Below, one piece after another: positions 40,264 through 45,227 of a stretch of DNA of 45,227 nucleotides (positions are counted from its first letter, which is position 1; each line of letters begins with the position of its first letter). A program made the position numbers and the translations under genes. The notes beneath the pieces are model-generated. The model did no database searches. It saw nothing but the letters and a program-made list of their open reading frames with translations, and was not told the origin of the DNA. Source of the DNA: an uncultured beta proteobacterium (GTDB lineage Bacteria > Pseudomonadota > Gammaproteobacteria > Burkholderiales > Burkholderiaceae_C); the NCBI GenBank assembly GCA_903822435.1, contig CAIJPE010000214.1, positions 1 to 45,227 of the forward strand. Direction: 5' to 3'.

Positions 40264-41192
40264 CACGCCGCCTTCTTCGCCAGTTGGGCGGTGACTTCGT
40301 CGGCCCAGGGGCGCGGCGCCATGGGGAAGCCCAGGCGCAGCCGGCTGTCCAGGTAGCTCTGCGCCACGGTGCGCGCCAGGTTGCGGATGCGGCCGATGTA
40401 GGCGGCGCGCTCGGTCACGCTGATGGCGCCGCGGGCATCCAGCAGGTTGAAGGTGTGCGCGGCCTTGAGAACCTGCTCGTAGGCCGGCAGGGCGAGTTGC
40501 TGCGTCATCAGGTACTGCGCCTGCTTCTCATGCGCCCCGAAGGCGCCGAGCAGGAAGTCCACATCGCTGTGCTCGAAGTTGTAGGCGCTCTGCTCGACCT
40601 CGTTCTGGTGATAGACGTCGCGGTAGTGCAGAACGCCCGCCGCGCTCTCGGTCCACACCAGGTCGTAGACGTTGTCCACGCCCTGCAGGTACATGGCCAG
40701 GCGCTCCAGGCCGTAGGTGATCTCGCCCGTGATCGGCTTGCAGTCGATGCCGCCCACCTGCTGGAAGTAGGTGAACTGGGTCACCTCCATGCCGTTGAGC
40801 CAGACCTCCCAACCCAGGCCCCAGGCACCCAGCGTGGGGTTCTCCCAGTCGTCCTCGACGAAGCGCACGTCGTTGGCCTTCAGGTCGAAACCCAGCGCTT
40901 CCAGCGACCCGAGATAGAGCTCCAGGATGTCCGCAGGCGCCGGCTTGAGCACCACCTGGTATTGGTAGTAATGCTGCAGGCGGTTGGGGTTGTTGCCGTA
41001 GCGGCCGTCCTTGGGGCGGCGGCTGGGCTGGACATAGGCCGCCTTCCAGGGCTCCGGCCCGAGCGCGCGCAGGAAGGTGGCGGTGTGGCTGGTGCCTGCG
41101 CCCACCTCCATGTCGTAGGGCTGCAGCAAGGCGCAGCCCTGGGCGTCCCAATACGACTGCAGCTTCAGGATGATCTGCTGGAAAGTGAGCAT
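40263..41192 (-). CDS. glyQ: Glycyl-tRNA synthetase alpha subunit
   Basis: The 309-residue catalytic subunit forms glycyl-adenylate with glyS. It begins [20 protein letters not shown], then [28 protein letters not shown] (key part [14 protein letters not shown]), [23 protein letters not shown] segment (here [18 protein letters not shown]), [22 protein letters not shown] and [22 protein letters not shown]: the class II synthetase motifs of bacterial GlyQ. ATG 41192 is the start that gives the standard N-terminus. It heads the operon. Its promoter must lie in the 41193-41296 stretch next to the Fur-box palindrome of the divergent feo genes; no T-box or glycine riboswitch is evident. Confidence 0.97.
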   Translation of the reverse strand: MLTFQQIILKLQSYWDAQGCALLQPYDMEVGAGTSHTATFLRALGPEPWKAAYVQPSRRPKDGRYGNNPNRLQHYYQYQVVLKPAPADILELYLGSLEALGFDLKANDVRFVEDDWENPTLGAWGLGWEVWLNGMEVTQFTYFQQVGGIDCKPITGEITYGLERLAMYLQGVDNVYDLVWTESAAGVLHYRDVYHQNEVEQSAYNFEHSDVDFLLGAFGAHEKQAQYLMTQQLALPAYEQVLKAAHTFNLLDARGAISVTERAAYIGRIRNLARTVAQSYLDSRLRLGFPMAPRPWADEVTAQLAKKAA

Positions 41193-41602
41193 GCGCGCGG
41201 CCGACAGGCAAAGGCCCGAGTTTAAGGGGGTGGTGCGGGAGGCGGCCCGTCGCCGCCGATGCCACCCCTGCCGATCCACCTTGCGGCAGCATCGAAAATC
41301 TCAATGCGAATCGTTCTCATTGAGATTACACTGTGGCTTCGACGATTCCAGAAGGCGGTGCCAGCGTGACATGGGCAAGGCGGGCGAGGGAGCCGGTGAT
41401 GCAAAACGTGCCGGGCGGGCAGGCCCTCGGCACCCAGGCGGGCGGGCTCGTGGCCAGCGGCTGGCCGCTCCACCACGTTGCCCCTGACAATGGACGCCCG
41501 GCTCTGGGCAGCGCGCACAGCGCCGCAGGGGCGGCAATGGCGATGGCCCGGGTGGCCGACCGCCATGACGCTCCCACGGCGCAGCCGGCTGCGCACCTTG
41601 TC
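41193..41602. other. Divergent spacer between glyQ and feoA with Fur box and long feo leader
   Basis: This 410-base stretch has no separately supported gene. It holds the Fur-like palindrome at 41297-41327 and, after it, about 275 bases before the canonical feoA start. That leader is open in the feoA frame from a GTG at 41333. Ribosome-site-like sequences precede in-frame ATGs at 41399 (GAGGGAG) and 41537 (AGGGG), whereas the ATG at 41603 has none that I can see. An N-terminally longer FeoA is therefore possible, but the extra residues do not resemble the family. Confidence 0.6.
41297..41327. promoter_or_regulatory. Fur-box palindrome upstream of feoAB
   Basis: AATCTCAATG (41297-41306) and CATTGAGATT (41318-41327) form a perfect 10-bp inverted repeat around the core CGAATCGTTCT. 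The inner AATGCGAATCGTTCTCATT matches the usual GCGAAT/ATTCTCATT-type Fur boxes of betaproteobacteria. It stands out as A+T-rich in this G+C-rich region. It faces feoABC on one side and glyQ on the other; iron-replete repression of feo is the expected role. Confidence 0.85.
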
Positions 41603-41902
41603 ATGACCACCATTCCCACCACCAAGTTGCTGGACATCCCCGACGGCGGACGGGCCATCGTCATCGGTCTGGCCACCGACGTGCCGGGCGCCGACGACGC
41701 CTTGTTGCGCCGCCTTGCCGAGATCGGCTTCGTCGCGGGCGAGCCGGTCCAGGTGCTGCGACGCGGGCCGGGGGGGCGCGAACCGCTGGCCGTGCAGATC
41801 GGGGACACCCTGTTCGCGCTGCGCGCCCTGGAGGCGCGCTGCGTGGAGGTCCAAGTGAGCGCCATCACGCCCGGCCAGGGCCGAAGGGCTGACCGTGCAT
41901 AG
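41603..41902 (+). CDS. feoA: Ferrous iron transport protein FeoA
   Basis: The 99-residue small cytoplasmic SH3-like protein assists the FeoB ferrous iron channel. The family pattern is clear: KLLDIPDGGRAIVIGL, LLRRLAEIGFVAGEPVQVLRRGPGG (GF and G-E-x-V), PLAVQIGDTLFALRALEARCVEV. The start is uncertain: ATG 41603 gives the standard size but lacks an evident ribosome site, while in-frame ATGs at 41537 and 41399 have better sites and would add 22 or 68 residues. The 3' end overlaps feoB by 8 bases. It is under probable Fur control from the palindrome about 275 bases upstream. Confidence 0.88.
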   Translation: MTTIPTTKLLDIPDGGRAIVIGLATDVPGADDALLRRLAEIGFVAGEPVQVLRRGPGGREPLAVQIGDTLFALRALEARCVEVQVSAITPGQGRRADRA

Positions 41903-43760
41903 CGCCGCTGCCACGCTGTCGCCCTGCACGGTGGCCCTGGTCGGCAACCCGAACTGCGGCAAGACGGCCCTCTTCAACCGCCTGACCGGCTCACGCCAGA
42001 AGGTGGCCAACTACGCCGGCGTCACGGTCGAGCGCAAGGTGGGCGTGGCGCGCCTGGATGCCCGGCACAGCGTGGAGGTCATCGACCTGCCGGGGACCTA
42101 CAGCCTGCAGCCAGCCACCCCCGACGAGCAGGTGACGCTGGACGCACTGCAAGGCCGGCTGGAAGGCGAGCCCACGCCCGACCTGATCGTGGCCGTGCTG
42201 GACGCCACCAACCTGCGCATGGGGCTGCGCCTGGTGCTCGAGCTGCGGGCGCTGGGCCGGCCGCTGCTGGTGGCGCTGAACATGGCCGACGCCGCCCGCG
42301 AACAAGGCCTGGTGATCGACGTGCCGGCCCTGGCGGCCGAACTCGGCTGCCCGGTGGTGGAAACCGTGGCGGTCCGCAGCGAAGGCCACTCCGACCTGCG
42401 CATGGCCTTGCAGGAGCACCTGGCCAAGCCGCTGACGGCCACGCGCGGCGCGGCCGCCGGCGACGCCACCGTGCTGGCGCGCGAAGTGCGCCGGGTGTTG
42501 CACCGTGTGGTGCTTCAGGCCCCGCGGCGCGACCGGTTGCAGCATCGCATCGACGCCGTGGTGATGCACCCCGTGTGGGGCCTGGTGCTGCTGGCGGTGC
42601 TGCTGTTCCTGATGTTCCAGGCGGTGTTCTCATGGGCCGCACTGCCCATGGACGCCATCAAATCGGGCATGGCGGGCCTGGGCGACCTGCTCAGGAACCA
42701 CATGGCCGACGGCCCGCTGCGCAGCCTGCTGGTGGATGGCGTGCTGGCCGGCGCCGGCGGCGTGCTGGTGTTCCTGCCGCAGATCCTGATCCTGTTCGCG
42801 TTCATCCTCGTGCTGGAGGACTCGGGCTACCTGCCGCGCGCCGCCTTCCTGCTGGACACGCTGATGGGCAAGGTGGGCCTCTCGGGCCGCGCCTTCATCC
42901 CGCTCTTGTCCAGCTTTGCCTGCGCCGTGCCCGGCGTCATGGCCACGCGCACGATCGCCAACTGGCGCGACCGGCTGGCCACCATCATGCTGGCGCCGTT
43001 GATGACCTGCTCGGCACGGCTGCCGGTGTATGCGCTGATCATCGGCGCCTTCGTTCCCGAGCGCGCCATCGGCCCGATGAACCTGCGCGGGTTGACCCTG
43101 TTCGGCCTGTACGTGGCCGGCGTGGTGTCGGCCATGGCGGTGGCCTGGGTCTTCAAGCGCACCTGGCTGAAAAGCCGCTACCAGCCCCTGATGCTGGAGT
43201 TGCCACCTTACCGGCTGCCCAGCCTGCCCAACCTGGGCCTGGGGCTGCTGGAGCGCGCCAAGGTCTTCCTGCGCCGCGTGGGCACGATCATCTTTTCGCT
43301 GATGGTGCTGTTGTGGTTCCTGTCCAGCTGGCCCGGGCCGCCGCCGGGGGCCACCGGGCCGGCCATCCGCTACAGCGTGGCCGGGTGGATCGGGCAGGCG
43401 CTGGAGCACGTCTTCGCGCCCATCGGTTTCAACTGGCAGATCTCGCTGGCCCTGGTGCCCGGCATGGCCGCGCGCGAGGTGGCCGTGGGCGCTCTGGGCA
43501 CCGTGTACTCGCTGTCCGCCGCCGGCGACGCGGTGGCCGAGACGCTGGGGCCCGTGATCGCGCAGGGCTGGTCGCTGGCCACGGCCTATTCGCTGCTGGC
43601 CTGGTATGTGTTCGCCCCACAATGCCTGTCCACGCTGGCCGTGGTGCGGCGCGAGACCAATTCCTGGCGCTATCCGTTGATGATGGCCGGCTACATGTTC
43701 GCGCTGGCCTACGGCGCTGCTTTCGTGACCTACCGCCTCACGCTGTGGTTCGGAGGATGA
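41895..43760 (+). CDS. feoB: Ferrous iron transporter FeoB
   Basis: The 621-residue protein starts at GTG 41895. The N-terminal G-protein domain has G1 GNPNCGKT (17-24), switch I VTVERK, G3 DLPGTYSL (64-71) and G4 NMAD (129-132), followed by a GDI-like helical part. The membrane part begins about residue 225 and holds two Gate motifs: the first with DSGYLPRAAFLLDTLMGKVGLSGRAFIPL (key part YLPRAAFLLD), SSFACAVPGVMATRTI and CSARLPVYALIIGAFVP, whose Cys is implicated in iron passage; the second with VPGMAAREVAVGALGTVYSL. It is shorter than E. coli FeoB (773) but typical for betaproteobacteria. It imports Fe(II) across the inner membrane. The next gene starts 1 base after its stop. Confidence 0.96.
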   Translation: MHSAAATLSPCTVALVGNPNCGKTALFNRLTGSRQKVANYAGVTVERKVGVARLDARHSVEVIDLPGTYSLQPATPDEQVTLDALQGRLEGEPTPDLIVAVLDATNLRMGLRLVLELRALGRPLLVALNMADAAREQGLVIDVPALAAELGCPVVETVAVRSEGHSDLRMALQEHLAKPLTATRGAAAGDATVLAREVRRVLHRVVLQAPRRDRLQHRIDAVVMHPVWGLVLLAVLLFLMFQAVFSWAALPMDAIKSGMAGLGDLLRNHMADGPLRSLLVDGVLAGAGGVLVFLPQILILFAFILVLEDSGYLPRAAFLLDTLMGKVGLSGRAFIPLLSSFACAVPGVMATRTIANWRDRLATIMLAPLMTCSARLPVYALIIGAFVPERAIGPMNLRGLTLFGLYVAGVVSAMAVAWVFKRTWLKSRYQPLMLELPPYRLPSLPNLGLGLLERAKVFLRRVGTIIFSLMVLLWFLSSWPGPPPGATGPAIRYSVAGWIGQALEHVFAPIGFNWQISLALVPGMAAREVAVGALGTVYSLSAAGDAVAETLGPVIAQGWSLATAYSLLAWYVFAPQCLSTLAVVRRETNSWRYPLMMAGYMFALAYGAAFVTYRLTLWFGG

Positions 43761-43761
43761 G

Positions 43762-44016
43762 ATGACACTGCAGGCTCTGCTGGCCGGGCTCCTGGTGGTG
43801 GCATGTTCCAGCTACGCCATGTGGTCGCTCATGCCTGCTGCGTTGCGCCGGCGCGTGGCGGCCTGGCGGGGCCGGCCCCTGCCGGCCGCCGGCAGCGCCT
43901 GCGGTGGTTGCGATGGCTGCGGCAGCGCGGCGCGCGCCCCGGTGGCCCCCGGTGCCGCCGGCTTGCCCGAAGGCACTTCGGTCATCCGGATCGTTCGTCA
44001 GCCGCCCCGCGGCTGA
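43762..44016 (+). CDS. FeoB-associated small Cys-rich membrane protein (DUF6587-like)
   Basis: This is an 84-residue protein with one membrane helix (about 4-27, LQALLAGLLVVACSSYAMWSLM), a short Arg-rich stretch (RRRVAAWRGR) that places the C-terminus in the cytoplasm, and a Cys cluster SACGGCDGCGSAA (Cys-x2-Cys-x2-Cys). A GGAGGATGAG ribosome site lies just before ATG 43762. Proteins of this form follow feoB in many bacteria and take the place of FeoC. The three close cysteines could bind iron or a cluster as it leaves FeoB. Function is by position and composition only. I assign the DUF name from memory of similar proteins. Confidence 0.78.
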   Translation: MTLQALLAGLLVVACSSYAMWSLMPAALRRRVAAWRGRPLPAAGSACGGCDGCGSAARAPVAPGAAGLPEGTSVIRIVRQPPRG

Positions 44017-44031
44017 CCCCCTGTCAGCCGC
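43997..44031. terminator. Bidirectional terminator with three alternating arms between feo and lnt
   Basis: Three copies of a 9-base arm occur in a row: GTCAGCCGC (43997-44005), its complement GCGGCTGAC (44009-44017) and GTCAGCCGC again (44023-44031). The middle arm can pair with the left one (3-base loop CCC) or the right one (5-base loop CCCCT), but not both. A 17-base direct repeat GTCAGCCGCCCCGCGGC (43997-44013 and 44023-44039) underlies it. It covers both convergent stop codons. No T-run is present. Confidence 0.6.
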
Positions 44032-45227
44032 CCCGCGGCCGATCGACCGGCCGCCGCCGGGCCCACAGGCACACCGCCACGGCCAGGCCCGCCAGCGGCC
44101 ACAGGCCCGCCCAGGAAGCCCAGCGGGCAAAGGGCGTCAGCCCGGTGCGGCCTTCCACCCGGCCGTCGAGCACGGCCCGGGTGTAGGGCGGCAGTTCGGC
44201 GCTGACCACGCCCCGGTGGTCGATGACGGCCGTGGCCCCGGTGTTCGTGGCGCGCAGCATCGGCCGCTCGAATTCCAGGGCGCGCATCCGCGAGATGTTC
44301 AGGTGCTGCACCGTGATCTCGCTCGGACCGAACCAGCCGATGTTGCTGACGTTGGCCATCACGGTGGGTGCGGTGGCGGGGTCGGCGAAGCGCTGCGCCA
44401 GCTCTTCGCCGAAGAGGTCTTCATAGCAGATGTTGGGCGCCACGCGCTGCGCGCCGACCGCGAACGAAGGCGGCCGGCGCACCCCGCGGTTGAAATCGCC
44501 CAGGGGGATGTTCAGGACCTCCGTGAACCAGCGGAAGCCCCAGGGCACGAACTCGCCGAACGGAACCAGATGGAACTTGTCGTAGCGGTAGGCGGGCCCA
44601 TTCGACAGGCCGACCACCGAGTTGGTGTAACCGTGCTCGTAGTCGCCCAGCGGAACGCCCACCAGGGCATGGCGCCCCGGCGCCGCGAAGTGGTCGCGCA
44701 GGTTGTCCCAGTAGCCGGGGGCCATCTCCTCCAGTTGCCCCGGCAGCAAGGGCACCGCAGTCTCTGGCGCCACCACCAGGTCCGCCGCGCCCGCCAGCAG
44801 CGCCCGTGCGGTCCAGGCCAGCGCCTCGGGCATGCGATCGGCCGCGAACTTTTCGTCCTGGCTGACGTTGGTCTGCAGCAGTTGCACCGACAGCGAGCCG
44901 GCGGGCCTTGACCAGCCGCCGCCGAACGCCCAGGCGCCCACGACCCCCAACACCAGGGATGCCGCCGGCGCCAGTGCCCGGGCCGGCGAGCGCCACAGCC
45001 ACACCAGCAGCGCCGCCGCGTACGCCGCGGCCGCGCCGATGCCGTACACACCCACCCAGGGCGCCAGGGCGCCCAGGGGCGCGTCGACCTGGGCATAGCC
45101 CGAAGCCACCCAAGGGAAGCCCGTGAAGATGACGCCGCGCGCCAGTTCGGCCAGCAGCCACAGCGCGGCAAAGAGCGCCGCGTCGCCGACCCGGCCTCGC
45201 CGCCAGCGCGCGTAGGCTGTCGCAGCC
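44024..45227 (-). CDS. lnt: Apolipoprotein N-acyltransferase (partial, N-terminus outside window)
   Basis: The last 400 or so residues of Lnt, which adds the third acyl chain to lipoproteins in the inner membrane. The visible part starts AATAYARWRRGRVGDAALFA and includes the conserved LAELARGVIFTGFPWVASGYAQ and PLGALAPWVGVYG. The nitrilase-like domain has the catalytic triad: Glu in VVAPETAVPLLPG, Lys in YRYDKFHLVPFGEFVP and Cys in APNICYEDLFGEELAQ. The C-terminal helix WASWAGLWPLAGLAVAVCLW closes the protein. The frame runs to the window edge, with the first complete codon at 45226-45224; about 100 or more N-terminal residues (first membrane helices) are missing. It is convergent with the feo operon. 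In related genomes lnt is commonly followed directly by glyQ; here feo sits between. Confidence 0.94.
   Translation of the reverse strand, partial: AATAYARWRRGRVGDAALFAALWLLAELARGVIFTGFPWVASGYAQVDAPLGALAPWVGVYGIGAAAAYAAALLVWLWRSPARALAPAASLVLGVVGAWAFGGGWSRPAGSLSVQLLQTNVSQDEKFAADRMPEALAWTARALLAGAADLVVAPETAVPLLPGQLEEMAPGYWDNLRDHFAAPGRHALVGVPLGDYEHGYTNSVVGLSNGPAYRYDKFHLVPFGEFVPWGFRWFTEVLNIPLGDFNRGVRRPPSFAVGAQRVAPNICYEDLFGEELAQRFADPATAPTVMANVSNIGWFGPSEITVQHLNISRMRALEFERPMLRATNTGATAVIDHRGVVSAELPPYTRAVLDGRVEGRTGLTPFARWASWAGLWPLAGLAVAVCLWARRRPVDRPRGG

Noticed and set aside
1..45227. tRNA or rRNA genes, CRISPR arrays, IS elements, integrases or attachment sites at cassette edges
   Set aside because: A reading of all spacers found no tRNA-like clover-leaf, no regularly spaced repeats, no transposase or integrase motifs and no convincing flanking direct repeats; a dedicated search could still find degenerate ones.

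Overview
The window is GC-rich DNA (roughly 68-70 % G+C by eye) with tightly packed genes. It reads as the chromosome of a betaproteobacterium of the order Burkholderiales, close to Comamonadaceae or the Rubrivivax/Leptothrix/Ideonella group. The indicators are a leucine/isovalerate (liu) cluster that also carries can and aceK, an lnt/glyQ-glyS-gmhB-plsC/YgjP-like housekeeping block, Bug-type and PhnD-type solute-binding proteins, trimeric porins, and the paired DUF2868/DUF3482 genes. The taxon is an inference from gene content only. I see no tRNA, rRNA, IS element, CRISPR array or phage gene.

Layout. (1) 1-2866, minus strand: the start of an exported dienelactone-hydrolase-like protein (cut by the window edge), a DUF4126 membrane protein and mccB (3-methylcrotonyl-CoA carboxylase beta). 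(2) 3060-15611, a sensing and uptake block: a PhnD-like binding protein followed by a PAS histidine kinase (plus strand); a DctS/DctR-like two-component system followed by a Bug-type binding protein (minus strand); then, divergently, dctP, a coiled-coil porin, dctQ, dctM and an Ldh-family dehydrogenase (plus strand). (3) 15616-27191, a minus-strand series read from high to low coordinates: isovaleryl-CoA dehydrogenase, beta carbonic anhydrase, AceK, CaiB-type CoA-transferase, thiolase, LysE exporter, short-chain dehydrogenase, acyl-CoA dehydrogenase, DUF2868 membrane protein, DUF3482 GTPase. (4) 27325-29542: an MBL-fold hydrolase and a YgjP-like (DUF45) metalloprotease converge on a spacer holding a 45-bp near-perfect palindrome. 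(5) 29584-36768: a PotABCD-type ABC importer operon, a FadR-type GntR regulator, a porin and a divergent Asp/Glu/hydantoin racemase. Two near-identical TTGCATRCAA sites lie at its two promoter regions. (6) 36705-41192, minus strand: glyQ, glyS, gmhB, plsC. (7) 41297-44016, plus strand: a Fur-box palindrome, feoA, feoB and a small Cys-rich membrane protein. (8) 44024-45227, minus strand: lnt, truncated by the window edge.

How the parts fit. IVD and MCC carry out successive steps of leucine catabolism. Carbonic anhydrase could supply the bicarbonate MCC needs, and AceK would push the resulting acetyl-CoA into the glyoxylate shunt. Blocks 2, 5 and 7 look like three accessory uptake cassettes set between genes that are commonly contiguous on the minus strand. 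The most unusual points are: two solute-binding-protein/histidine-kinase modules meeting tail to tail with an 87-bp coding overlap; a porin inside a TRAP operon followed by a 10-bp perfect stem-loop; the uncharacterised DUF2868/DUF3482 GTPase-membrane pair; and a GmhB homologue whose HAD nucleophile aspartate reads as glycine.
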